A stretch of DNA of 64,000 bases. Source: Ensifer sesbaniae. Lineage in GTDB: Bacteria; Pseudomonadota; Alphaproteobacteria; Rhizobiales; Rhizobiaceae. Under the pieces are notes generated by a model. It was not told where the DNA came from. It worked only from the letters and a program-made list of their open reading frames with translations, and made no database searches. Both the position numbers and the translations under genes were made by a program. Where the stretch lies: the NCBI RefSeq assembly GCF_013283665.1, contig NZ_JABEKU010000002.1, positions 308,863 to 372,862 on the forward strand, given 5' to 3'. This document shows, piece by piece, positions 16,674-25,646 of this stretch (position 1 is the first letter of the stretch; each line of letters starts with the position of its first letter).

Positions 16674-18201
16674 GTGCGCCTCCCGTATCGAGGTCAAGCC
16701 TGTGGCCATAGGGCCCGGTGATGCCTTCGCCATTGCGGAAGCGACGGAGCATGTCCTTGTCCACCTCCATGACGCCGAGCGCGAAAAGCTCGACATCATT
16801 GGATGAACGCGTCTGGTCCAGCGGGCTATAGAGCGCCTCACCGGGCGCCGCCGGCCGCACGATGTGCGGCGTCACGACAATGACAAGATCGGATTCGCGC
16901 TTCAGGAAGCTGGTCGAGCGGAAGAGAGCACCGATCACCGGAAGCTTCCCCAACCCGGGCAGTTGCTGGATATCTTTGGAATTGACCGACTGCAGCAAGC
17001 CGGCCATAGCGAAGCTCTGACCATCGCGCAGCGCCACAGTTGTCTTTGCCGCGCGCGAGATGAAGCCGGGGTTGCCGTTGACGTTGATCGAGGTATCGAG
17101 CTCGGAGACCTCTGGCTCGACTCTCAAGCTTATAAGCCCACCGTCAAGGACGACGGGTGTAAACGTCAACCGGACGCCGAAAGGACGATAGTCGGTCTGT
17201 GTCGCTACCGTCGCGCCGTTGGCCACCGTCGTCTGGATCGGCACTTCACCACCAGCATGGAAGCTGGCGGTTTCGCCGCTCATGGCAATCAGGTTCGGCT
17301 GGGCGAGCCGGCGCACGAGTCCCTTCTGCTCCAGCGCGTTGATGACGACGTCGATCTGCCCCCCGGAGATTTCGAGGACTTTGGCGATTAGCTGACCGAA
17401 GGGTTGCATTCCGGTTGCCGCACCGGCCGCGTCTTCCAGAGTACGAACCAGTGAGCCATCCTTGACGCTGATGCCCTGGCTGGTCGTCGCCTTGCCGATG
17501 CCGTTCCTGCCCTGGCCTGACCAACCGATACCGAGGTCACGTCCGGTTTGACGGGAGGCCTCTATCACCCGAACTTCCAGCATAACCTGCTGCGAGTCGT
17601 TGACGCGCAGCTGGTTAAGAACGGGCTCATCCGAATAAGACTGGGCAATTTCGAGCACTCGCTGCAACTCGGTAGCGTCGCGCACCATGCCCGTCAGGCG
17701 GATACGATCATTGGAATTGATCACCCGGACCTGTGACCCCGGCGAGGCGGAGCGGATCGCCGATGCTACCTCGCTGAAATCGCTGGCAACACGAATGTCG
17801 ATGACACCGAGAAGCTTCTTGTCGTCACCATAGACAGAGATGTTAGTCGCCCCGGTCTTCTTGCCGCGGATAAAAAGCGACTTGTCGGAGAGTGGCACCA
17901 CATCGATGAGTTCCGCGCTGCCAATCACGAGGTCTCCAAAAGCCTTGCCCGTCGCGATCGTTATCGTGTCGTTCGGCGGCAGCACGACCTGCTGAACCGA
18001 CCCGCCGAGATTGATGAACTTCTCCTGCGCGTCCGCCGGCCCGACCAGGCCAGGTCCCCAAAGAGCGCAGGCCGAAAAAATCGCGACCGACGCCACCAGG
18101 GCTCTGCGCCTTGCAGCGCGTCTTATGCTTCCCCTCATTCCTGCCAAAGCCCCTCTCCTCGAAGCCGGCCCTGCTCCGAAACGGAACAGGTTAAATCCCA
18201 T
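16654..18201 (-). CDS. cpaC: CpaC/RcpA outer-membrane secretin of the Tad pilus
   Basis: 515 residues from the ATG at 18201, one base after cpaB ends. A signal sequence (RRRALVASVAIFSACALWG) is followed by the pilus-formation N domain (VLPPNDTITIATGKAFGDLV), a BON-like stretch (GMVRDATELQRVLEIAQSY) and the secretin domain (FGVRLTFTPVVLDGGLISL, SFAMAGLLQSVNSKDIQQLP, ESDLVIVVTPHIVRPAAP). It forms the outer-membrane channel for the Flp pilus. The reading frame extends further upstream but would overlap cpaB by over 100 bases. Confidence 0.94.
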   Translation of the reverse strand: MGFNLFRFGAGPASRRGALAGMRGSIRRAARRRALVASVAIFSACALWGPGLVGPADAQEKFINLGGSVQQVVLPPNDTITIATGKAFGDLVIGSAELIDVVPLSDKSLFIRGKKTGATNISVYGDDKKLLGVIDIRVASDFSEVASAIRSASPGSQVRVINSNDRIRLTGMVRDATELQRVLEIAQSYSDEPVLNQLRVNDSQQVMLEVRVIEASRQTGRDLGIGWSGQGRNGIGKATTSQGISVKDGSLVRTLEDAAGAATGMQPFGQLIAKVLEISGGQIDVVINALEQKGLVRRLAQPNLIAMSGETASFHAGGEVPIQTTVANGATVATQTDYRPFGVRLTFTPVVLDGGLISLRVEPEVSELDTSINVNGNPGFISRAAKTTVALRDGQSFAMAGLLQSVNSKDIQQLPGLGKLPVIGALFRSTSFLKRESDLVIVVTPHIVRPAAPGEALYSPLDQTRSSNDVELFALGVMEVDKDMLRRFRNGEGITGPYGHRLDLDTGGALAVAKK

Positions 18202-18202
18202 A

Positions 18203-19204
18203 TCACTGGATCTGCCCCACCCGGTATTCTTCCCGTTTGATCGCGCTCCAGACGCCGACCGTCGCCCACTTCGGCTCCGCCGGCAAGACCGGCGCGACAT
18301 CCCGCTCGATAATTTGCACCTGTTTTTCACGTACAGGTGCATTCATCTTGCTTTCGACCGAGTTCAGCCGACCACCGAGGTCGTCGCCGACCTTGCGAAC
18401 CATGCGCTCGATCGACTCGAATCGCCCATCGTCAGAACCTTGTACGAGTTCGGTGGCTACGGGGCCACCCCCCAAATCTGCGATGGTCACCGGTCGGGTC
18501 TGTTCGACAGAGGCCGAAGCGATATTCCTAAGGGCGAGCGAGAGTGTCCCGATATGGGCGCCGAGCGTCAGCCGCTGCGCCTCGTCGGTCGTCACCTCGA
18601 AGGTGACGGTCTTCACGACCGAGGGTTCGTCCTTGCGTTCGTCGGCCGTCTGGTCGACGGCGAGCACCTTCACCCCCTGCAAAAGGACGTCCACAGATGT
18701 CTGCTCGTTGCCGCTCTTCGGATTGCGGATAACACGGGTCAGGAGTACGTCGACGCGATCCGAAGGACGCACGAAGCCGGCGACGCCGAGCACATCGTTG
18801 ACGCGGATGGAAACGGCCTTCATCCCTTGGTCGAGAGCGGCCGAGAGGGTGGCGCGTTCACCTGCGCCGGTAATCTTCGAGGCCAACACGGGCTCGCCTG
18901 GATCGATTGCCTCCATGGCATAACGCGCTTCTTCCTTGTCTCCAAGAACCGCTTGGATCGCGTCAAAGGAGCCCTCCGGTCTCTCATCTGACGGCCAGGG
19001 AATGGTCTTCAAGTTGTCTGCCCGGACCCGGTCGCCAAAGCGCATGGGCTTCGCCGCAACGACGAGCGTTTTTTCCGTTTGTTTTACGCCACCACTCGCC
19101 GCAAGGCGGGCGCGCTCACCAGCAAGATAGGTGCGGGTAGCATAGACCGCCGCGAAAGCAAGGAAGAGGGCAACTACAAGGCTGATGATCGTTGAAGAGC
19201 GCAT
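18203..19204 (-). CDS. cpaB: CpaB/RcpC pilus assembly protein
   Basis: 333 residues from the ATG at 19204: an N-terminal membrane anchor (TIISLVVALFLAFAAVYATR), then a SAF-like domain (VVAAKPMRFGDRVRADNLK) and the RcpC domain (MKAVSIRVNDVLGVAGFV, DRVDVLLTR). CpaB is a periplasmic stabiliser of the secretin. A TTG at 19234 is an alternative start with an AGGA upstream; the ATG fits the family's short N terminus better. The gene lies 104 bases after the pilin gene, with a stem-loop between them. Confidence 0.9.
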   Translation of the reverse strand: MRSSTIISLVVALFLAFAAVYATRTYLAGERARLAASGGVKQTEKTLVVAAKPMRFGDRVRADNLKTIPWPSDERPEGSFDAIQAVLGDKEEARYAMEAIDPGEPVLASKITGAGERATLSAALDQGMKAVSIRVNDVLGVAGFVRPSDRVDVLLTRVIRNPKSGNEQTSVDVLLQGVKVLAVDQTADERKDEPSVVKTVTFEVTTDEAQRLTLGAHIGTLSLALRNIASASVEQTRPVTIADLGGGPVATELVQGSDDGRFESIERMVRKVGDDLGGRLNSVESKMNAPVREKQVQIIERDVAPVLPAEPKWATVGVWSAIKREEYRVGQIQ

Positions 19205-19258
19205 CGCCAATGCTCGCAAAGTTGAAAAGTACAACTATCCTGAAATTCTAATTTAGGG

Positions 19259-19284
19259 GGAGAGGAGTTAACAAACTCCCCTCC
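19259..19284 (-). terminator. Stem-loop between pilin gene and cpaB (attenuator candidate)
   Basis: GGAGAGGAGTT at 19259-19269 pairs with AACTCCCCTCC at 19274-19284 with one mismatch across a four-base loop. No clear T-run follows in the minus direction, so this is more likely a partial terminator or RNA-stabilising hairpin. That would allow more pilin than downstream product, as is common in pilus operons. Confidence 0.4.
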
Positions 19285-19308
19285 TCCTCGATAATTATGT
19301 TAAGTAGC

Positions 19309-19503
19309 TCAAGCTGGAGGAGACAGGCTCGTGGTCCACCAGTTGCCCCAGGCTTCCCAGGCGTTACTAAGATTCGAGCCGGCTGCAGTTACTGCGGTAA
19401 TCACTCCGCCGACCAGCAGCGCGAGCAGAATAAGGTATTCAGTCAGCGCTACGCCGTCTTCTTCCCGCGAGAAAGCGCGGACTTTTGTCAAAAATGCTTT
19501 CAT
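19309..19503 (-). CDS. pilA: Flp-type major pilin
   Basis: 64 residues, the normal Flp/Fap pilin size. The prepilin leader is MKAFLTKVRAFSREEDG and the processing site fits G-X4-E-Y exactly: Gly17, then VALT, Glu22, Tyr23, followed by the hydrophobic helix LILLALLVGGVITAV. The mature pilin has about 47 residues and ends with a Trp-rich segment (AWEAWGNWW). TTGGAGGTAATTC lies just before the ATG. It is the first gene of the cluster and the substrate of the CpaA peptidase encoded divergently. Confidence 0.95.
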   Translation of the reverse strand: MKAFLTKVRAFSREEDGVALTEYLILLALLVGGVITAVTAAGSNLSNAWEAWGNWWTTSLSPPA

Positions 19504-19596
19504 CGAGAATTACCTCCAACGCAATATTACTCTTGCGTGGCCGCCAACTTCCCCGGCCCTCGCACGTCATTGAGACCACCTCTCTGACTGACATTA

Positions 19597-19611
19597 TTAA
19601 TAATCCCTTAA
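19597..19611. promoter_or_regulatory. CtrA-type binding site in the pilin promoter
   Basis: TTAATAATCCCTTAA matches TTAA-N7-TTAA exactly, the full recognition motif of the cell-cycle regulator CtrA in alphaproteobacteria. It lies inside the predicted pilin promoter, overlapping the -10 element and spacer, 94 bases from the pilin ATG. Confidence 0.6.
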
Positions 19612-19626
19612 TTATTATATCGTCAA
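19597..19626 (-). promoter_or_regulatory. Predicted sigma70-type promoter of the pilin gene
   Basis: Reading the minus strand, TTGACG (19626-19621) and TATTAA (19602-19597) are separated by 18 bases. This is the best -35/-10 pair in the region and leaves a leader of about 85-90 bases before the pilin start. Confidence 0.4.
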
Positions 19627-19825
19627 CTTCTAATGCGAAGCAGTATGGAGCATTCCTGCCTTATGGTTAAAATCAGAACCCCTGGTTTTTTAGGGTTAAT
19701 ACCGGCGTGACGCACCAAAGTGTGAACTCACGTAATATTTCTTGAGATCTTCTGACGCCACGAATGTTGCGAAGTCTTTGGAAGAACTGCACAAAGGACC
19801 ATCTGTCGTGCGAACCGGGTAAAAC

Positions 19826-20347
19826 ATGATGGAAACGATCAACATAATTACTTTGGTAGCAGCCCTACTCCTTCTCTATGCCGCTTGGAGCGACTTCCAG
19901 CGCTGGCGCATTCCAAACGGCGTAGTGCTCGCGCTCGTCGCCGTCTATGCACTCGCCGCCACGGCCAGGCTCATGACAACGCAGGACATCGGCGCCGTAC
20001 TCTTCTCGCTCGACGGCATAGGTGGTGATGTCGGTGCGGGTCTGCTGCTCTTTGCGCTTGGTGTCACGCTTTGGGCTTTCCGGCTATTTGGCGCCGGCGA
20101 CGCCAAGCTTTTCCTGCCGATCGGCCTCTTCGTCGGCTGGCACGGCATGCTCCCCTTCGCTCTTTTCTTGCTGCTTGGCGGCATCGTGACCATGCTGGCC
20201 CTGAGGTTGCCCATGCCATTGGCGTTCGCGCACTATGCGGTCGTCATGCGCCTCGAGGAGATCCGCGCAAGCCGCAAGATCCCCTACGGCGTCATCATGG
20301 TCTTCGCCACGCTCATCACGATGGCACTCAGGCACCGCCAGGCTTAG
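19826..20347 (+). CDS. cpaA: CpaA/TadV prepilin peptidase
   Basis: 173 residues, an A24-family aspartic membrane protease of the short type. About five or six hydrophobic segments are present. The two catalytic aspartates lie in AAWSDFQRWRIPN (Asp23-region) and in FGAGDAKLFLP, the GxGD-type motif. It cleaves Flp prepilin and TadE/F pseudopilins at G-X4-E-Y sites in the inner membrane. It is transcribed divergently from the pilin operon, sharing the intergenic region. A second ATG three bases later is equally possible. Confidence 0.92.
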   Translation: MMETINIITLVAALLLLYAAWSDFQRWRIPNGVVLALVAVYALAATARLMTTQDIGAVLFSLDGIGGDVGAGLLLFALGVTLWAFRLFGAGDAKLFLPIGLFVGWHGMLPFALFLLLGGIVTMLALRLPMPLAFAHYAVVMRLEEIRASRKIPYGVIMVFATLITMALRHRQA

Positions 20348-20392
20348 ACACGCATGCCCGTCATCGCCTTTCGGGGGTAATTCGATCTGGTA

Positions 20393-21256
20393 TCATCGCA
20401 ACGCAAGATCACGGTTGCGGCGGCAACCCCGCAGGAACAGAAGACACCGCACCAGTTGGGAGGCAGCGTCCTGGGCGAAGACAAGGATATTTTCGTCCTT
20501 TTCGCGCGCCATGAGATCGAGATAACAGTCGAGCACGATGCCGCAAAGGACGGCTGGACGCTCGAACGCTGCCGGAGAAAACCCGTCGATATTGGGCCTG
20601 CAGACCACGCCAAGCTCGTAGCATCTCGCGAGACGCCCTCTCGCGTCATGCGCGAAGCGGGATAGTTCCCCCGAGTCCGCAATATCTCCCAGGCCCAGTA
20701 ACTGTCGATGAAGACGCCGTTCGAGATCTTCAAGCGTCAGGCCGCCAGCCGGCGAAGCAGCCTGGCGCGCACGATGAAAGGCCAACCGCCGTTCGCGCCG
20801 CAAGGTTGCGATGTGGCCCAATTCCTCCCGGGCCATCCTTTCGGCTGCCTGCCGGATCTCTGGCGAGGGAGCTCTCCCGGCAACGTAGCTCCAGAACTCG
20901 AAGGCGCGCTCTTCGTTTCTGACGGCGATCGAAAAAGCGCGGTAAGCGCTTAAGGCCTCAGCCGGGATCAAATCGGCACCTTCAGGGTCGAAGAGATCAG
21001 GCGGCGATGAAAACCCGGTCGTTCCGGCAGGTTCAATGCCGCTTGCCCTGGACCAGTTTGCGACCTCGGACAAGTGCGATCTTTCCTCAGCAATCAGCCG
21101 TTCGAAGACCGGGATCAGTTCAGGTCGTCCCTCGGCGCTCATCCTGTCTCGCAGCGCCTCATACCCTTTGATCGCCTCCTGCTCCATACGCGCGGCCGTT
21201 TGCATCAGGCCCTCCATGGTGTCCAGAACAGGCGGCTCTTCTGTCAATTTGGGCAT
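20393..21256 (-). CDS. Ferritin-like/rubrerythrin-type protein divergent from nosR
   Basis: 287 residues. Two helical pairs carry the di-iron ferritin-like pattern: MEQEAIKGYE and AEERSHLSEV in the first half, NEERAFEFW and AREELGHIATL in the second, giving E-x-x-H motifs near residues 58 and 141. The C-terminal ~110 residues (from ERRLHRQLLGLGDIADSG) are a helical extension with cysteines (CYELGVVC, CGIVLDCY, RCLLFLRGCRR) that I do not recognise. GGAGAGAC precedes the ATG. It is divergent from nosR with an FNR/NnrR-type box between. A redox or nitrosative-stress role is likely; the exact one is unknown. Confidence 0.75.
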   Translation of the reverse strand: MPKLTEEPPVLDTMEGLMQTAARMEQEAIKGYEALRDRMSAEGRPELIPVFERLIAEERSHLSEVANWSRASGIEPAGTTGFSSPPDLFDPEGADLIPAEALSAYRAFSIAVRNEERAFEFWSYVAGRAPSPEIRQAAERMAREELGHIATLRRERRLAFHRARQAASPAGGLTLEDLERRLHRQLLGLGDIADSGELSRFAHDARGRLARCYELGVVCRPNIDGFSPAAFERPAVLCGIVLDCYLDLMAREKDENILVFAQDAASQLVRCLLFLRGCRRNRDLALR

Positions 21257-21309
21257 GAAGTCTCTCCGAAACTAACGCCCGCATTCTACGGAAGCAAAAA
21301 TACCGTTGG

Positions 21310-21323
21310 TTGATCTGGCTCAA
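21310..21323. promoter_or_regulatory. FNR/NnrR-type box between ferritin-like gene and nosR
   Basis: TTGATctggCTCAA matches TTGAT-N4-ATCAA at nine of ten positions and keeps the TTG-N8-CAA core. It is 53 bases from the ferritin-like start and 81 from the nosR start, compatible with a centre near -41 on both sides. It probably gives low-oxygen or nitric oxide induction of both genes. Confidence 0.65.
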
Positions 21324-21404
21324 CGATCAGGCCGGCTGCGGCGCTAACTTCCGCTCGAATTTCCTGGGTCGAAGATCGCGGCGCGGCGCAGGATCGGTGT
21401 GAGA

Positions 21405-23708
21405 ATGGCCGCTGCGCCAGATGGAATGCGTATGCTGAAGAACGTCCCCATCCGAAAACACGGTCTGGCCGTTTTTCTCGCGTTTTTCATCGCGCTCCTT
21501 GCCGTTGGGGGCCAGGCGTTCGCCGCCGGCGGCCTTTCCGAATACATTGCCAAGGTTCAGCCGGCGGAGCTTTTTGCCGGCGCCGACCGCTTCGGTGACC
21601 CCATTGGCGAACCCGCAATCGCACCCGTCTACAAGGGTGCCGACATTGCCGGCTACGCCTATCTCAATTCCGATTTCACCAACTCGACCGGCTATTCGGG
21701 CAAGCCAATCCATATCGTCGTCGGGATCGACAAGACCGGTCTGGTGCGGGGGCTGAAGTTGGTGGACCACAAAGAGCCGATCGTGTTGATCGGCATACCG
21801 GAAGCCCGCGTCGTCGAGGCGCTAAACTCGATCATCGGCCGCGATCTCTCACGCGTCGCCTCGGGCGCCGAGCGGCCGCCTCAAGTCGACATCGTCAGCG
21901 GCGCGACCGTTACCGTGCTGGTAATGGGCGATAGCGTGGTGCGCTCCGCCGTCAAGCTGGTGCGGAGCGGCCGGCTCGGCGATAAGGTCGCAGCGACAGC
22001 TGCCAGCGCTGCACCGGTTCGAAAGCTCGATCCCTCGCAGCAGGAGGTCCGCGACTGGCAAACCCTTCTCGGCGACGGCTCGATCCGCAGCCTTCGGCTC
22101 GATGTCGGCGAGGTGTCGGAAGCTTTCCTTCGGGGTAATCACAAGGATGCGGCCGAGAAGCCCGAAACGGCCGATCCCAAGGACCGCTTCATCGACCTCT
22201 ATCTTGCACCCGTCAGTGTGCCCGCCGTCGGCAAGAGTCTTCTTGGCGAAGAGGGGTATGGGCGCCTCGCCAAGCGGCTGAAGCCCAGCCAGGCGGCCAT
22301 TCTGGTTGCCGGTGACGGCGCCTATTCGTTCAAGGGCTCAGGCTACGTGCGCGGCGGCATCTTCGACCGCATCGAACTGTTGCAGGACGGGCAAGGTCTG
22401 CGCTTTCGCGACCGCGATCACACGCGGCTGACACAGATCGCCGCCCAAGGCGCGCCTCGATTGCGCGAGATCGCCCTTTACATCATTCCCGACAGCTTCA
22501 CCTTCGACGTCACGGAGCCGTGGGAACTGCAACTTCTGGTCCAGCGCAGCACCGGCGTGCGCGACAAGGCCACCCTGCCCTACGATCTCGGATACACACT
22601 TCCCGAACGCTACGTGATCGTCGAGGCGGCGCCTGCCCAAGCGGCAGCCCAGCCCGCCGCAAGGCCCCCCGCGCAAGCCGCGGCGGAGGTTGATCAGGTC
22701 GACGAAGAACAGGTGCCGTTGTGGGTCGGCATCTGGGCAATGAGCCGCGTCTCCATCGTCGTCACCTTTGCCGGACTGCTGGTACTGACCGCCATCTTCT
22801 TCTTCCAGAACTGGCTGGTCAGCAGGCCGAAACTCTTCGGCTGGATACGACGCGGCTATCTGCTCTTCGCCCTGGTTTGGCTCGGCTGGTATGCCAATGC
22901 ACAGCTTTCCGTGGTCAATGTCCTGACCTTCGTCAATTCGCTGATCACCGGCTTTCATTGGGAGTTTTTCCTCTCTGCGCCGCTGATCTTCATTCTCTGG
23001 GCGGCGGTGGCGGCAGCGCTGCTCTTCTGGGGGCGCGGCCCGTTTTGCGGCTGGCTCTGCCCGTTTGGCGCCCTGCAAGAACTTACCAGCGGCATAGCCA
23101 AATGGTTGAAGGTGCCGCAGGTGAAGCTGCCTTGGGGACTGCACGAGCGCCTCTGGCCGGTGAAATACATCATCTTCCTCGGATTGTTTGGGCTGTCGCT
23201 CTATTCGGTGGCGCTGGCAGAGACCTTTGCCGAGATCGAGCCCTTCAAGACGGCGATCATCCTGAAGTTCGCGCGCGAATGGCCCTTCGTCCTCTTCGCT
23301 TTGACGCTGCTGGCTGCGGGTCTCTTCATCGAGCGCTTCTACTGCCGCTATCTTTGCCCGCTCGGCGCCGCACTCGCCATTCCCGGACGCATCCGCATGT
23401 TCGAATGGCTGAAGCGCTGGCCTGAATGCGGCTCGCCCTGCCAGCGCTGCGCCAAGGAATGTCCGGTGCAGTCGATCCACCCGGAGGGGCAGATCAACGT
23501 CAACGAATGCATCTACTGCATGCACTGCCAGGAACTCTACCAGGACGACCAACGCTGCCCGCACATGATCCAGGTGCGGCTGAAGCGAGAGAAATTCATG
23601 GCGCTTTCAACCCCTGCATCACGGGGACAGGCGCCGGCGAAAACCGTGGTTACCCACAAGGGAAAACCGATCGGCGGCAATGAAGAAGCCAAAGGCGAGC
23701 TGGCCTGA
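21405..23708 (+). CDS. nosR: NosR, flavo-iron-sulfur regulator/electron donor for N2O reductase
   Basis: 767 residues from the ATG at 21405, which has AGGATCGG seven bases upstream; a GTG six bases earlier and ATGs at 21426 and 21432 are alternatives. A signal segment is followed by the periplasmic FMN-binding domain with SGAT (Thr168), the covalent flavin site. Several transmembrane helices follow from about residue 440. CGWLCPFGALQEL and CRYLCPLGAALAIPGR are the two CX3CP motifs, and the C-terminal polyferredoxin has CGSPCQRCAKECP and CIYCMHCQELYQDDQRCP. NosR passes electrons toward NosZ and is needed for its expression. Confidence 0.97.
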   Translation: MAAAPDGMRMLKNVPIRKHGLAVFLAFFIALLAVGGQAFAAGGLSEYIAKVQPAELFAGADRFGDPIGEPAIAPVYKGADIAGYAYLNSDFTNSTGYSGKPIHIVVGIDKTGLVRGLKLVDHKEPIVLIGIPEARVVEALNSIIGRDLSRVASGAERPPQVDIVSGATVTVLVMGDSVVRSAVKLVRSGRLGDKVAATAASAAPVRKLDPSQQEVRDWQTLLGDGSIRSLRLDVGEVSEAFLRGNHKDAAEKPETADPKDRFIDLYLAPVSVPAVGKSLLGEEGYGRLAKRLKPSQAAILVAGDGAYSFKGSGYVRGGIFDRIELLQDGQGLRFRDRDHTRLTQIAAQGAPRLREIALYIIPDSFTFDVTEPWELQLLVQRSTGVRDKATLPYDLGYTLPERYVIVEAAPAQAAAQPAARPPAQAAAEVDQVDEEQVPLWVGIWAMSRVSIVVTFAGLLVLTAIFFFQNWLVSRPKLFGWIRRGYLLFALVWLGWYANAQLSVVNVLTFVNSLITGFHWEFFLSAPLIFILWAAVAAALLFWGRGPFCGWLCPFGALQELTSGIAKWLKVPQVKLPWGLHERLWPVKYIIFLGLFGLSLYSVALAETFAEIEPFKTAIILKFAREWPFVLFALTLLAAGLFIERFYCRYLCPLGAALAIPGRIRMFEWLKRWPECGSPCQRCAKECPVQSIHPEGQINVNECIYCMHCQELYQDDQRCPHMIQVRLKREKFMALSTPASRGQAPAKTVVTHKGKPIGGNEEAKGELA

Positions 23709-23732
23709 AGCCATCATCAAAGGAGCGAAGAC

Positions 23733-25646
23733 ATGTCAGATCCCAATACCCCAACCGCCCTCAGCAGGCGCCAGCTTCTCGGCTCCACCGCCGCGGCAGC
23801 CGTTGCCGGCGCCGCAGCAGTCGGCGGCGCGGTTTCCATTTCCACCGTAACCGCAGCGCCGGCGCTTGCGGCCGGTCGCCAGTCCACCGAAGTGAAGCCC
23901 GGCGAACTCGATGAATACTACGTCTTCTTCTCCGGCGGCCACAGCGGCGAGGTCCGCATCCTCGGCCTGCCGTCGATGCGCGAGTTGATGCGAATTCCGG
24001 TTTTCAACCGCGACAGCGCGACCGGCTGGGGCCAGACGAACGAGAGCCGCAAGATTCTGACGGAGGGGCTGCTGCCGGAAACCAAGGAATATCTGAAGGA
24101 CAAAGGCGGCATCTATCTCAACGGCGACCTGCACCACCCGCACCCGTCCTTCACGGAAGGCACCTATGACGGGCGCTACCTGTTCGCAAACGACAAGGCG
24201 AACACCCGCGTCTGCCGCATCCGCCTCGACGTGATGAAGTGCGACAAGATCATTCAGCTGCCCAACCAGCACACCGTTCACGGTCTGCGCGTGCAGAAAT
24301 ACCCACGTACCGGCTACGTCTTCGCCAATGGCGAAGACCGCGTGCCGATCCCGAACGACGGCTCGGTTCTCGACGACCACAAGCAGTATCACGCGATCTT
24401 CTCGGCGATCGACGGCGATACGATGAAGGTCGCATGGCAGGTCATGGTCGACGGCAACCTCGACAACGTCGACGCCGATTATCAGGGCAAATACGCCTTT
24501 GCCACCTGCTACAACTCCGAAGAGGGCGTGAACCTCGCGGAGATGATGGCGAAGGACCAGGACTGGATCGTCGTTTTCAACCTCAAGCGCATCGAGGAAG
24601 CGGTCGCGAAGGGCGACTTCAAGGAAATGGGCGGCGTTCCGGTTCTGGACGGCCGCAAGGGTTCCCCCTACACCCGCTATATCCCGGTTTCCAACGGCCC
24701 GCACGGCATGAATACGGCGCCGGACGGCATTCATATCGTCGCCAACGGCAAGCTGTCGCCAACCGTCACCGTCATGGACGTGCGTCTGTTCGACGACCTG
24801 TTCGACGACAAGATCAAGCCGCGTGACACGGTCGTCGCGGAACCGGAACTCGGGCTCGGACCGCTGCACACCGCCTATGACGGCCGGGGCAATTGCTACA
24901 CGACGCTCTTCATCGACAGCCAGATCTGCAAGTGGAACCTTGAGGATGCAAGGCGCGCCTACAAGGGGGAAAAGGTCAATCCGATCCGCCAGAAGCTCGA
25001 TGTGCAGTATCAGCCCGGTCACAACCACACGTCAATGGGGCAAACGAAGGAAGCCGATGGCAAGTGGCTGATTTCTCTGAATAAGTTCTCGAAGGACCGC
25101 TACCTGAACGTCGGCCCGCTGAAGCCCGAAAACGATCAGCTCATCGATATCTCAGGCGATGAAATGGTGCTGGTTCACGACAACCCGACCTTTGCCGAGC
25201 CACATGACGCGACGATCGTTCACAACTCGAAGATCAACCCGGTCAGCGTCTGGAGCCGTGACGACAGCTTCTTTGCCGATGCGGTCGCCCAGGCAAAGGC
25301 CGACAACATCGACCTGCTCGTCGATTCCGAGGTGATCCGCGACGGCAACAAGGTTCGCGTCTACATGACGTCCGCCGCGCCTGCCTTCGGGCTCGAGAGC
25401 TTCACAGTGAAGCAGGGCGACGAGGTAACCGTCTACGTCACCAATATCGACGAGGTGGAAGACCTCACGCACGGCTTCTCGATCATCAACTACGGCATCA
25501 ACATGGAAGTCGCGCCGCAGGCGACGGCCTCTGTGACCTTTGCCGCCGATAAGCCCGGCGTGTGGTGGTACTATTGCTCCTGGTTCTGCCACGCCATGCA
25601 CATGGAGATGAAGGGCCGGATGTTCGTGGAGCCGAAGAAGGCATGA
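23733..25646 (+). CDS. nosZ: Nitrous oxide reductase, clade I (Tat-exported)
   Basis: 637 residues. A Tat signal (SRRQLLG at 11-17) shows clade I type and folded export. The seven-bladed propeller with CuZ histidines includes [31 protein letters not shown] and [10 protein letters not shown]. The C-terminal cupredoxin domain carries the CuA ligands in [12 protein letters not shown] (Cys615, Cys619, His623, Met626). It reduces N2O to N2 in the periplasm, the last step of denitrification. AAGGAG is just upstream of the ATG, 24 bases after nosR. The gene looks intact. Confidence 0.98.
   Translation: MSDPNTPTALSRRQLLGSTAAAAVAGAAAVGGAVSISTVTAAPALAAGRQSTEVKPGELDEYYVFFSGGHSGEVRILGLPSMRELMRIPVFNRDSATGWGQTNESRKILTEGLLPETKEYLKDKGGIYLNGDLHHPHPSFTEGTYDGRYLFANDKANTRVCRIRLDVMKCDKIIQLPNQHTVHGLRVQKYPRTGYVFANGEDRVPIPNDGSVLDDHKQYHAIFSAIDGDTMKVAWQVMVDGNLDNVDADYQGKYAFATCYNSEEGVNLAEMMAKDQDWIVVFNLKRIEEAVAKGDFKEMGGVPVLDGRKGSPYTRYIPVSNGPHGMNTAPDGIHIVANGKLSPTVTVMDVRLFDDLFDDKIKPRDTVVAEPELGLGPLHTAYDGRGNCYTTLFIDSQICKWNLEDARRAYKGEKVNPIRQKLDVQYQPGHNHTSMGQTKEADGKWLISLNKFSKDRYLNVGPLKPENDQLIDISGDEMVLVHDNPTFAEPHDATIVHNSKINPVSVWSRDDSFFADAVAQAKADNIDLLVDSEVIRDGNKVRVYMTSAAPAFGLESFTVKQGDEVTVYVTNIDEVEDLTHGFSIINYGINMEVAPQATASVTFAADKPGVWWYYCSWFCHAMHMEMKGRMFVEPKKA

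Larger units (their letters stand above)
19504..19825. other. Divergent pilin/cpaA intergenic region
   Basis: 322 bases, strongly AT-rich in its middle. It holds the pilin promoter, a CtrA-type site, and a further ATGGTTAA half-site at 19663-19670 (reverse of TTAACCAT). No coding segment is seen. Confidence 0.7.

Noticed and set aside
22338-25028. Long open frames on the minus strand opposite nosR and nosZ (over 400 codons each)
   Set aside because: They are the antisense of certain nos genes; in such GC-rich DNA the frame opposite a real gene is often open. Their translations are Arg/Val/Asp-rich without domains.
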